Of a stretch of 64,000 nt of DNA, positions 54,499-62,025 are shown one piece after another. The DNA comes from Arthrobacter sp. CDRTa11 (GTDB taxonomy: Bacteria; Actinomycetota; Actinomycetes; Actinomycetales; Micrococcaceae). A program made the position numbers and the translations under genes. Every line of letters begins with the position of its first letter. Position 1 is the first letter of the stretch. The stretch covers positions 806,001 through 870,000 of the forward strand of contig NZ_CP044532.1 in NCBI RefSeq assembly GCF_026427775.1, given 5' to 3'. The notes beneath the pieces were generated by a model. It searched no databases. It was not told the origin of the DNA and was given only the letters and a program-made list of their open reading frames with translations.

Positions 54499-54537
54499 GA
54501 TTTGATGCCCGGATCGTGATGATCCGGGCATCAAATC
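54499..54537 (-). terminator. Perfect hairpin after ycnI-like gene
   Basis: A perfect 17-bp stem (core GATGCCCGGATC) with a 5-nt loop lies 50 bp beyond the stop of the YcnI-like gene. No clear T-run follows on either strand, so termination strength is uncertain. Confidence 0.6.
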
Positions 54538-54586
54538 TGCTGTGCGTGGGGCTGGCTAAATTAGCAGGCGTGTACCTGGCAGTCGG

Positions 54587-55345
54587 CTATTTGGCAGGAG
54601 GCTGGCTGAGCGCGGCCGGATCATTGTCCCGGGCCGGGCGCCTGAAGCCACGTGCCACGGCCACGCCACCCAATGCCAGTCCGCCAAGACCTGCTGCGAG
54701 GCTTGCCCAGCTGCGGGCTTCCACTCCGCTGTCCGTCACCACAGAGGCCTGTTCGGTATGGGACGTTTGAGCCGCGCTGCCTTCATGCCCTTCCGTGGCG
54801 GCGCCCGTGATGGTGATGGAAGGTGCCGGTGCCTTCAGCGAATGCGGGTCCTGGCCGTCCTTGGCGATCTCGGACCAGTCCGTCTGCCCGGTTTCACATG
54901 TCTGCAGGGTAGGGAAGTGGAGCGTAGTCCCGGCTGCATCGGGCAGTTTCAGTGACAAGACCAGCGCGTCCCGGAGCTCGTCGGGCAGCGGAGCCTTGGC
55001 CGTATACACGATCTGGCTTGTCCGCTTGGTAATGGAGGTGCCGTCGGCCAGCTTCCGCGGTTCAGCAAGCTGTTCGGTGACTTTCTCCACCGTCCAGTTG
55101 GGGTTCACCGTGGGTTGGGCGTCGTTGAGCTCAGCCGGCAGCGTGATGGCCACCTTGGTGGTTCCCGATTCGTCGCAGCCGTGCGGGATGCCGAAGGTGA
55201 GCAGGGCGTACGAGTTTGCTGTGGTCTTGTCCGGTGTGATCCCCACATGGGCGGAGGCGCCGGCCGCTGCGGCCAGCAGCAGGGCTGCGGTGCCGCCTGC
55301 GGCTGCAGCGGCAGTGAGGGTACGGCGAAGGAAGGGGGTGTTCAT
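54587..55345 (-). CDS. YcnI-family exported copper-type protein
   Basis: A 252-residue membrane-anchored protein. The signal peptide is cleaved at ASA, leaving His33 as new N-terminus (HVGITPDKTTANSY), the feature of YcnI/DUF1775 copper-binding proteins. The domain continues with LLTFGIPHGCDESGTTKV and WTVEKVTE. A C-terminal span (SWASLAAGLGGLALGGVAVARGF) anchors it, followed by a basic tail. It follows, 85 bp downstream on the same strand, a His-rich membrane protein, and the two may work together in copper handling. Confidence 0.85.
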   Translation of the reverse strand: MNTPFLRRTLTAAAAAGGTAALLLAAAAGASAHVGITPDKTTANSYALLTFGIPHGCDESGTTKVAITLPAELNDAQPTVNPNWTVEKVTEQLAEPRKLADGTSITKRTSQIVYTAKAPLPDELRDALVLSLKLPDAAGTTLHFPTLQTCETGQTDWSEIAKDGQDPHSLKAPAPSITITGAATEGHEGSAAQTSHTEQASVVTDSGVEARSWASLAAGLGGLALGGVAVARGFRRPARDNDPAALSQPPAK

Positions 55346-55430
55346 GGAATTGCCTTTCGGTCGCATGCGCCGGTATTCGGACATGCGGAAATACGGTAAA
55401 ACCCGTCAAACCGTTGCGGTGCGGGCTCGG

Positions 55431-56060
55431 TCAGGAGAGGGCGACGGCGAAAGGCGGGCCGCGCCGGCTGTCTTGCCTGAGATTCCGCCAGCGGGGTGAG
55501 GATGGAACCGTCCCAGGACGGGTCACCGCCGGTGGGGGACCGGCGTCGGGCATTACCGCTTGGGCGAGCTGGATAAGGGGGCCGAGCCACGCGGCAAGGG
55601 CCCAAAGGGCGGACTCGCCCTTGGCGAGCAGCAGTGCGCATCCTGCGGTGGCAACGGCGTGGGCCAGCAGCATCGCCAATCCGGCCGCGGAATCAAGTTG
55701 ATGGGGATGGCCGGTCATACCCTCGAGGACAGGCGGAGCGAGACCAGGAGAGTGGCTGCCGTGCGCGCCGGCCACAGTGCCGCCGTCCGCCGGCGCCGGC
55801 CCGCTGAAGGCGGTGAAAACCTCATGCAGGATGACCTGTCCTGTTCCCAGGACTGCGATCATGGCCGGAAGGTTCAGCCGGAGCCGTGTTGCGCTGGTGG
55901 CGGCGAGCCCGGTCAGGGCAAACACGGCCAGCAGGATGCCAAAGCCCGGGAGCTGGCCACCGGCTGCCACGTGGGCACCGGCCGCCAGTGTCAGGATGCC
56001 TGTGGAAAGGGCGGCGGCACGGAATACGTGAAAGGGAGCACGGGCACGGTGGGTGCGCAC
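55431..56060 (-). CDS. His-containing membrane protein upstream of ycnI
   Basis: A 209-residue membrane protein with four to five predicted spans. A His-rich loop (AHGSHSPGLAPP ... TGHPHQLDS, about residues 98-125) lies between spans and could bind metal. GTG 56060 has GGAGG 5 bp upstream. It is the first gene of a two-gene unit with the YcnI-like protein. No named family is recognised with confidence; a role in copper uptake or delivery is inference from neighbour and histidines. Confidence 0.65.
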   Translation of the reverse strand: MRTHRARAPFHVFRAAALSTGILTLAAGAHVAAGGQLPGFGILLAVFALTGLAATSATRLRLNLPAMIAVLGTGQVILHEVFTAFSGPAPADGGTVAGAHGSHSPGLAPPVLEGMTGHPHQLDSAAGLAMLLAHAVATAGCALLLAKGESALWALAAWLGPLIQLAQAVMPDAGPPPAVTRPGTVPSSPRWRNLRQDSRRGPPFAVALS

Positions 56061-56159
56061 GGATCCTCCCTTATTTGCTGTCTGTCTTCCGGTGCCACCT
56101 CGAAGGCAGCCTTCAAATTCTACCGGTCATTCGGAGCCCAAAGGCATCCGGATGGGCCA

Positions 56160-57236
56160 TCAGGCAGAGGTACCGCCTGCGAGCAGTTCGGCCAATACGG
56201 CCGCGGCCGAGTCGTGCCGGATCAGTGCCGCGGACTGTCCGGCCCAGAGCGACATGAGTTCCGTGTTGCCCTGGGCGGCTGCCTCCGGGCGGAACCTGCC
56301 GGTCAGCCAGTTCTGGGCCGGGAATGGTGCGATTCGCGCCGGATCAAGGTCCGCAATGATGCGGTTGGGGATGCCGCGGGCCAGCCGGCCGCTGAGGACG
56401 CGTGTGAGCACAGTTTCCCGGGCAGCGGGGCTGTGCAGGATTTCGCGGTAGGCGGGAACTGCGGCTGATTCCCTGGTGGCCAGAAAGGCTGAGCCGACCT
56501 GGACAGCGTCGGCGCCAAGTGCCATGGCTGCCGCAAACCCGCGCCGGTCGGCGATGCCACCGGCAGCGATGACGGGGATTCGGACGGAGTCTGCCACCTG
56601 CGGGACCAGCGCGAAGGTCCCCACCAGGGAGTCCTCCGCCGGCTTCAGGAACGAGACCCGGTGGCCGCCCGACTCCATGCCGCTGGCCACCACGGCATCC
56701 ACGCCGCCGGTTTCCAGGGCCACCGCTTCGGCCACGGTGGTGGCGGTGCCCACCACAACGATTCCGCGCCGGTGAGCCGCCTCGATGATCTCGGGGGCGG
56801 GGACGCCAAAGACAAAACTCACGACGGCGGGTCCCGCTTCCAGCGTGGCCTCCACCTGCTCGCCGTAGTCAGGAAGGTACCGTGCCGGCATTTCCGGCAG
56901 CGGGAGGTCCAGTTCGTCGAAGTAAGGGCGGAGGATGCTGACGTACCTGTCGAAGGCAGCGGCTGTGAGCGGCGTGTCCTCGGTACCGTCGGGTACCCAC
57001 AGGTTCAGTGCGAACGGCTTGGCCGTGGCGTCCTTAAGCTGTGCCGCAGTTTTGTGGATGGCCTGGGCGTCGTATCCATAGAGGCCATATGAGCCAAGCC
57101 CGCCGCCCTCGCTGACAGCAGCGGTGAGCTGCACGGAGGAGACGCCGCCGAAGGGCCCCAGCACCACCGGCACCTCTGTTCGGAACAGTTCCGTGGCCCG
57201 GTTGGGGCGGGAGGAGAGATTCTGTTCTGGCGTCAT
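56160..57236 (-). CDS. Nitronate monooxygenase family protein
   Basis: A 358-residue TIM-barrel FMN enzyme. Marks are PVVLGPFGGVSSVQLTAAVSEGGGLGSYG near the N-terminus, VVSFVFGVPAPEIIEAAHRRGIVVVGTATTVAEA, VVASGMESGGHR (flavin phosphate loop) and VIAAGGIADRRGFAAAMALGADAVQVGSAFLAT. It would oxidise propionate-3-nitronate or related compounds. Enoyl-ACP reductase FabK is a close relative, but it is less likely here. Monocistronic; the 49-residue Cys-rich gene lies just upstream on the same strand. Confidence 0.85.
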   Translation of the reverse strand: MTPEQNLSSRPNRATELFRTEVPVVLGPFGGVSSVQLTAAVSEGGGLGSYGLYGYDAQAIHKTAAQLKDATAKPFALNLWVPDGTEDTPLTAAAFDRYVSILRPYFDELDLPLPEMPARYLPDYGEQVEATLEAGPAVVSFVFGVPAPEIIEAAHRRGIVVVGTATTVAEAVALETGGVDAVVASGMESGGHRVSFLKPAEDSLVGTFALVPQVADSVRIPVIAAGGIADRRGFAAAMALGADAVQVGSAFLATRESAAVPAYREILHSPAARETVLTRVLSGRLARGIPNRIIADLDPARIAPFPAQNWLTGRFRPEAAAQGNTELMSLWAGQSAALIRHDSAAAVLAELLAGGTSA

Positions 57237-57304
57237 GTTGTCACTCCGGATCCTGGCGGCTGGATGTCCGTTCCAGTCTTACAGGGGTGAGGCCCCCGCC
57301 CAAC

Positions 57305-57454
57305 TCAATCCGTTTCCGGGCCTGAGCAGTAGTGGCAGTCCTCGGGGCAGCAGGCGGCTGCGGCCTGGCCGCTTCTGCCCGCCATCACAGCCTCGGCTAC
57401 CCGGACATCGTCCCAACGGCCAGGGCCTCGGACGCGATTCGTCGTTGAAGTCAC
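57305..57454 (-). CDS. Small Cys-rich protein, 49 residues
   Basis: A 49-residue reading frame from GTG 57454, with AGAGGAAC placed 7 bp upstream. The C-terminus has a tight cluster of four cysteines and a histidine (CCPEDCHYCSG), a likely metal or redox site. The N-terminal part is basic and polar. Codon use is normal for this genome, including strong G/C third positions. It is 68 bp upstream of the nitronate monooxygenase gene on the same strand. No family is recognised. Its short length makes the call provisional. Confidence 0.55.
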   Translation of the reverse strand: MTSTTNRVRGPGRWDDVRVAEAVMAGRSGQAAAACCPEDCHYCSGPETD

Positions 57455-57663
57455 GGTTGTTCCTCTAAGCTCGGTTGCCGGCACGTCCGGCCGGTCCATT
57501 TCATCCAACCCCAACAGCCTGTGTCCGCTCAATGGCGGAAGTGACCAGCCACGGCGGGAACGTTTGTGCAGGCCTCCAACGGACTCCAACTGGCTTATAG
57601 GCGGGGCCAAGGAGCGGCGCTAGACTGCTGGCGTAAGCCGCCACCTACCTCAGGGAGAACATC

Positions 57664-58005
57664 ATGAACTACTCAGGGATGGGCAACGAGAAAGCTACGC
57701 CGGCCAGCGAGCTCAACAGGACCCACGTAGGGCACACTGTCAGTTTTGAGCCCGACGAATTTACGCTGGTCTTCGGAAAAATCGCGGCAATAGCGCGTAA
57801 AGAGGGCAGCGTCACCATCGCGCTGCAGGGCGTGGACGGCAGTGGGGGCCTGCAGTCCAGCTACAGCCTTCCCGGCAGCCAGCTGGTCTACCTCCAGCCC
57901 GACATGCTGACGAACACCGAGTCGACCATCAAGGACATCTTTGGCAAGGTCCAGGAGAACCTTCGGGGCGGCCTGAAGGGTGACGACAAGACAGACAAGA
58001 TCTGA
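57664..58005 (+). CDS. Conserved hypothetical protein, 113 residues
   Basis: A 113-residue protein with a beta-rich core (HVGHTVSFEPDEFTLVFGKIAAIARKEGSVTIALQG) and an amphipathic C-terminal helix (STIKDIFGKVQENLRGGLKG). The core suggests a small barrel, but no domain can be named. AGGGAGAAC precedes the ATG. It is the first of three small genes leading to the flotillin gene, though gaps of 47-224 bp argue against a tight operon. Confidence 0.65.
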   Translation: MNYSGMGNEKATPASELNRTHVGHTVSFEPDEFTLVFGKIAAIARKEGSVTIALQGVDGSGGLQSSYSLPGSQLVYLQPDMLTNTESTIKDIFGKVQENLRGGLKGDDKTDKI

Positions 58006-58068
58006 CCACAGCAATCTTGAGCAAATCCACTGCCATCCATGGGCTAAGGCTGAGCTTGGATGGCTACC

Positions 58069-58102
58069 GTGAGTGCACCAGCGAGACGAAAGGTGCACTC
58101 AC
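58069..58102 (+). promoter_or_regulatory. Hairpin enclosing the ribosome site of the 37-residue gene
   Basis: GTGAGTGCACC (58069-58079) pairs perfectly with GGTGCACTCAC (58092-58102). The right arm contains part of the AAAGG ribosome site and ends at the base before ATG 58103. It could block translation until opened. Alternatively it terminates the upstream gene. Confidence 0.6.
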
Positions 58103-58216
58103 ATGACAATCATTGAATACTTTTCAGGCTTAGCCATCATGCTCGGCAGCCTGGCTGCCATGTTGGGACTGCTGGCGGGAGTGGTCCGCTACCGGTCTGG
58201 CCACCAGGGCTCCTGA
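58103..58216 (+). CDS. 37-residue single-span membrane peptide
   Basis: ATG 58103, preceded by AAAGG at 8-9 bp, opens a 37-codon frame. It encodes MTIIEYFSG, one hydrophobic segment (LAIMLGSLAAMLGLLAGVV) and a basic end RYRSGHQGS. The charge pattern suggests N-out, C-in insertion. Such small membrane peptides are often missed in annotation. The hairpin that encloses its ribosome site suggests conditional translation. Function is unknown. Confidence 0.5.
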   Translation: MTIIEYFSGLAIMLGSLAAMLGLLAGVVRYRSGHQGS

Positions 58217-58263
58217 GCCCGCTGCAGTTTTATCTGGGGTTATCTGAAGGAGACTGAATAGCC

Positions 58264-58479
58264 ATGGCTCAAGACGAGTTCAGGACGCGGCTGGATCAAG
58301 TGGAAGAGCTGTACCGCCATCTGATCGCGTTGCGGGAGGACGCCAAGGGCGGCCATGGAGCCGGCAGCGAGGAGCTTGTCCTGGCCGAACTGCGGCTGGA
58401 CAACGCCTGGCATGAACTGTACGAATTCATGGATCTTCCACTTTCACGGGATGTTGGAGCCGCACCGAAGCCGGAGTAG
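58264..58479 (+). CDS. Small helical hypothetical protein, 71 residues
   Basis: A 71-residue acidic protein predicted to be mainly two helices (DEFRTRLDQVEELYRHLIALREDAKGG and SEELVLAELRLDNAWHELYEFMDLP). GAAGGAGA lies upstream, though at a long spacing of about 10 bp. It contains no Cys and no membrane span. No family is recognised. Codon use is normal, supporting a true gene. Confidence 0.6.
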   Translation: MAQDEFRTRLDQVEELYRHLIALREDAKGGHGAGSEELVLAELRLDNAWHELYEFMDLPLSRDVGAAPKPE

Positions 58480-58703
58480 TTGCCCCTAGCGTCGTCTATC
58501 TGCCTCCGCTCCGGTCGTGCCTGCGCGCCGGGAGGGCCCGCCGCTCGTCAACTGCACGTAAGGTTTGATGGACAACGCCTGGCGAGACTGTGAATCGACA
58601 CTGTGTTCCCAACAACTGTGCCCTTTCCACACGTGCCCGCTGGCGTTCACGGATCGGACCGGCGCCTGTTCATGGCGGTCTGACACATCACACAGGGGGA
58701 ACA

Positions 58704-60236
58704 ATGACAGTATTGCTGATCGGCGGCGCCGTACTTGCGGCCCTGCTCATCGCGGGATTCATCTTTTACACTTCGAGCATCCGGTTCGCCAAGCCGAATG
58801 AGGCCATGCTCATCACCGGCAAGAGCGACCCGAACACCACCGATGAAACGTCCGATGACCAGTCCCGCGTTATCATCAACAACCGGGCCTTCGTTAACCC
58901 GATCACAGAACGCGTCAGCCATATCTCGCTGTCCTCGCGCCAGGTCGAAGTCACCATTGAAGCCATTTCCAACAACGGTATCCAGCTCAAACTGGCCGGC
59001 GTTGCACAGGTGAAGGTGGGCGGTGACAAGATCTCCGTCCGCAAGGCAGCCCAGCGATTCCTTGACCAGCAGGACGCGATCGATCACTACACGCAGGAAA
59101 CCCTCTCGGGTTCACTGCGTTCCATCGTGGGCACCTTGAGCGTTGATGCGATCATCAAGGACCGCGCGCAGTTCGCAGCATCAGTGAAGGAAGAAGCCGA
59201 GCACTCCATGACCAACCAGGGTCTGGTGATCGACACCTTCCAGATCAAGTCTGTTGACGACGCCGGCGGCTACCTGAAGAACCTGGGGCGTCCCGAGGCT
59301 GCCCTGGTTGCACGGAACGCAAGCATTGCCGAAGCCAACTCCCAGCGTGAGGCCGCGGAAGCGAAGGCGCTCGCGGATCAGAAGACCGCTGAAGCCGAGC
59401 AGAAGCTGGCTCTTCGCCGCGCCGAGCTGAAGCAGGAAACGGATGCCCGCCAGGCCGAAGCTGACGCCGCTGGTCCGCTTGCCCATGCCGACCAGCAGCA
59501 GGCGATCATCCTGAAGAATCAGCAGGTGGTGGCACGCCAGGCGGAGCTTCGTGAAAAGGAACTCGACATCGAGGTCCGCAAGCCCGCAGACGCTGCCAAG
59601 TACAAGGTCGAAACTGAAGCAGCGGCTGATCTTTCCCGCCGTACCCGCATCTCGGAAGCTACCAAGGTCGAAGCGGCCGCTGAATTGGAAACCCGTAAGC
59701 TCAAGGCCGCCGGCAACGAGGTTGAAGCGAAGGCCTTGGCAGCGGCCAACACCGCCAAGGGCAACGCCGAGACGGAGATCAACAAGATTCGCGGCCTTGC
59801 CGAGGCTGAGGTCACCAAATCCAAGGGCATAGCAGAAGCTGACGTCATTGGCCTCCGTGGCCGGGCCGAAGCTGAAGCCATCGAGGCTCAGGCCAAGGCG
59901 TACAGCGAGTTCAATGAGGCCGCCATCCTGAACAAGCTCCTGGAGGTCCTGCCGTCCATCGCTAAGGAAATCGCGGCCCCGATGAGTGCCATCAGCAACA
60001 TGACAGTCATCTCCAACGATGGCGCCGGCCAGATGAGCAGGAACGTTGCCTCTGGTGTTCAGCAGACGGCGCAGATGCTCAAGGACACCACCGGGTTTGA
60101 CGTGATCGAGATGCTTAAGGGCTTCGGCGCCTCAACGCCGGCGGCAAACACCCCGGCCGCCGGAAATGGTGCCATCAAAGAACCGGCCCGCACCGGTGTG
60201 GTCAATGCGGCGTTGAAGGACGAATCAGCGGAGTAA
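58704..60236 (+). CDS. Flotillin/SPFH-domain membrane protein
   Basis: A 510-residue scaffold protein. One N-terminal span (LLIGGAVLAALLIAGFIFY) is followed by the SPFH/Band 7 domain (about 25-200, SLSSRQVEVTIEAISNNGIQLKLAGVAQVKVG). A long coiled coil rich in Ala/Glu/Lys repeats then extends from about 200 to 420 (AEANSQREAAEAKALADQKTAEA). The C-terminal part is polar. Flotillins organise membrane microdomains. AGGGGGAAC precedes ATG 58704. A strong hairpin follows the gene. Confidence 0.9.
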   Translation: MTVLLIGGAVLAALLIAGFIFYTSSIRFAKPNEAMLITGKSDPNTTDETSDDQSRVIINNRAFVNPITERVSHISLSSRQVEVTIEAISNNGIQLKLAGVAQVKVGGDKISVRKAAQRFLDQQDAIDHYTQETLSGSLRSIVGTLSVDAIIKDRAQFAASVKEEAEHSMTNQGLVIDTFQIKSVDDAGGYLKNLGRPEAALVARNASIAEANSQREAAEAKALADQKTAEAEQKLALRRAELKQETDARQAEADAAGPLAHADQQQAIILKNQQVVARQAELREKELDIEVRKPADAAKYKVETEAAADLSRRTRISEATKVEAAAELETRKLKAAGNEVEAKALAAANTAKGNAETEINKIRGLAEAEVTKSKGIAEADVIGLRGRAEAEAIEAQAKAYSEFNEAAILNKLLEVLPSIAKEIAAPMSAISNMTVISNDGAGQMSRNVASGVQQTAQMLKDTTGFDVIEMLKGFGASTPAANTPAAGNGAIKEPARTGVVNAALKDESAE

Positions 60237-60248
60237 GTCTCCCCAAAA

Positions 60249-60290
60249 GACGAATTCCCCCGGACAGAGGCCCGTCCGGGGGAATTCGTC
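60249..60290 (+). terminator. Terminator after flotillin gene
   Basis: A perfect 17-bp stem (arms 60249-60265 and 60274-60290, core GAATTCCCCCGGAC) with an 8-nt loop lies 12 bp after the flotillin stop. A T-rich stretch appears about 13 bp further on. Confidence 0.75.
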
Positions 60291-60323
60291 ATGATGGCTG
60301 GGCTTTTCTTGAAAACCCATTCG

Positions 60324-60410
60324 CGGTGACGGTGGGATTTGAACCCACGTTGGCTTTGACACCAAACAACATTTCGAGTGTTGCACCTTCGGCCGCTCGG
60401 ACACGTCACC
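60324..60410 (-). tRNA. tRNA-Ser(CGA)
   Basis: An 87-nt serine tRNA. The acceptor stem GGTGACG (60404-60410 on the minus strand) pairs with CGTCACC, with G as discriminator. The anticodon loop CTCGAAA gives anticodon CGA (codon UCG). A long variable arm, typical of Ser, and the TTCAAATC T-loop are visible. CCA is not encoded. Confidence 0.95.
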
Positions 60411-60569
60411 AACCCATATAGGCTACCGGAGCATGGCTCGCATCCCCAAAACGGCAGCCTGCCCCGCTAAGGCCTGGCAAGGTTCACGGGCGGAAGTGGG
60501 GCCACAAGTGTCCGTTCGCGCTGTCAGGCTTTGTCCGGAAAGCCGGGCGGGACTAGATTCGTAAGCAAG

Positions 60570-61622
60570 ATGACTAAATCAGGCGAAGCAGCGCAGGCAA
60601 CCGCATATTGGACCACGGGTCCGGAGCATGGCGAACTCCGCACCGAGGAGCTGCCTGCCCTGGGGCCGGGCCAGGCTCTGGTCCGAACGCTCTATTCCGG
60701 GATCAGCAAGGGCACCGAAATTGTGGTGCATAAATGTTCGGTCCCGCCGCGGGTTGCCGAGGAGATGCGCGCCCCGCACCAGGAGGGCTCGTTTCCGTCA
60801 CCCGTGAAGTTCGGCTACCTGTCGGTGGGTGTGGTGGAGCAGGGGCCCGAGGACTGGGTGGGCCAGAAGGTGTTCTGCCTGAACCCGCACCAGGACAGGT
60901 ACGTTACCGCCACCGATGCCCTGACCAGGATCCCCGACGGCGTTCCCGCCCGCCGCGCTGTCCTGACCGGCACCGTGGAAACCGCCGTGAATGCCCTCTG
61001 GGAGGCTGGCCCGCGGCTGGGCGACCGGATCGCCGTGGTTGGTGCCGGCCTGGTGGGCGGCATGGTGGCCACCCTCCTGCGTACCTTCCCGCTGTCCCGC
61101 CTCCAACTGGTGGACCTGGATCCTGAACGGAAGCACCTCGCGGACCGGCTCGGCGTGGACTTCGCCCACCCGGATGACGCGCTGGCCGACTGCGACATCG
61201 TGTTCCACTGCTCGGCGTCCCAGGAGGGCCTGGAACGCAGCATGCAACTGGCCGGCGACGAAGGCGACATCATTGAGATGTCCTGGTACGCCAACCGTGA
61301 GGTGACGCTGCCGCTGGGCGAGGACTTCCACGCCCGCCGGCTCTCCATCCGCGCCAGCCAGGTGGGGGTGGTGTCCCGCGCCAGGCGCCACCGCCGGACC
61401 ACCGCCGACCGGCTGGACCTGGCCGTCTCGCTGCTACAGGACCCGGTGTTTGAGGCATTTATTACCGGCACGTCGCCTTTCGCCCAACTGCCGGACGTGG
61501 TGCAGAGCCTGGCCGACGGGAAGCTGGAAGCACTGTGCCACGTGATCGAATACCCCGGCGCCGGGGACTCCCAGCAGAACACAGACTCCGCAAAAGCCAC
61601 CGACCCTGAAGACAAGAGGTAG
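60570..61622 (+). CDS. Zinc-type (BchC-like) alcohol dehydrogenase family protein without the catalytic Cys
   Basis: A 350-residue medium-chain dehydrogenase fold. The usual catalytic-zinc motif (GxCGxD) is replaced by SGISKGTE (43-50), as in BchC-like members. The Rossmann loop is IAVVGAGLVGGMVATLL (about 161-177). Other marks are HCSASQEGLERSM and MSWYANREVTLPLGEDFHARRL. It is the first gene of an operon with a degenerate PTPS/QueD-fold protein (3-bp gap) and a GT4 glycosyltransferase (4-bp gap). Probable oxidoreduction of a sugar or pterin side chain is inference. ATG 60570 is chosen; the ribosome site is weak. Confidence 0.85.
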   Translation: MTKSGEAAQATAYWTTGPEHGELRTEELPALGPGQALVRTLYSGISKGTEIVVHKCSVPPRVAEEMRAPHQEGSFPSPVKFGYLSVGVVEQGPEDWVGQKVFCLNPHQDRYVTATDALTRIPDGVPARRAVLTGTVETAVNALWEAGPRLGDRIAVVGAGLVGGMVATLLRTFPLSRLQLVDLDPERKHLADRLGVDFAHPDDALADCDIVFHCSASQEGLERSMQLAGDEGDIIEMSWYANREVTLPLGEDFHARRLSIRASQVGVVSRARRHRRTTADRLDLAVSLLQDPVFEAFITGTSPFAQLPDVVQSLADGKLEALCHVIEYPGAGDSQQNTDSAKATDPEDKR

Positions 61623-61625
61623 CCC

Positions 61626-62021
61626 ATGTTCAGCCTGACCGTCCGTCGCCATTTCATGATTGCCCACAGCCTCCCGCGTGAAGCTTTCGGCCCGGCCCAG
61701 GCCCTGCACGGGGCAACCTTCGTGGCCGAGGTGGCCTTCCGCCGTCGGGCCCTGAACCAGGACGCTATCGTGCTGGACATCGGGGCGGCCGGCACCATCA
61801 TCGAGGGGGTGCTGGCAGGGCTGAACTACCGCAACCTGGACGAGCATCCTGATTTCGACGGCAAACTCACCACCACCGAGGCGCTCGCGGAGTACATCGC
61901 CCAGTCCGTCGCTGCACAGCTTAAGGGCGACGACGACGGCCGCGAACTGGCCGGGATCGACGTCACCCTGCGCGAAAACCCGGACGCCTGGGCAACCTAC
62001 ACGCTGGACATGGCCGGCTGA
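61626..62021 (+). CDS. Degenerate 6-carboxytetrahydropterin synthase (PTPS/QueD)-fold protein
   Basis: A 131-residue T-fold protein of the PTPS family. Zinc and catalytic residues are altered: H14 (FMIAHSL) is kept, but the catalytic Cys position is Ala24, the HGH pair is H28-G29-A30, and the Asp-His dyad is N67-Y68 (LNYRNL). The pterin-binding Glu is retained (E117 in LRENPDAW). So it is unlikely to make PTP or QueD product and may instead bind or act on a pterin. From memory, S. coelicolor SCO6650 is a structurally studied relative with the same losses and unknown function. It lies in a three-gene operon. Confidence 0.88.
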   Translation: MFSLTVRRHFMIAHSLPREAFGPAQALHGATFVAEVAFRRRALNQDAIVLDIGAAGTIIEGVLAGLNYRNLDEHPDFDGKLTTTEALAEYIAQSVAAQLKGDDDGRELAGIDVTLRENPDAWATYTLDMAG

Positions 62022-62025
62022 TACC

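Noticed and set aside
61626..62021. Assignment as QueD (6-carboxytetrahydropterin synthase)
   Set aside because: Catalytic Cys, the HGH pair and the Asp-His dyad are all replaced.
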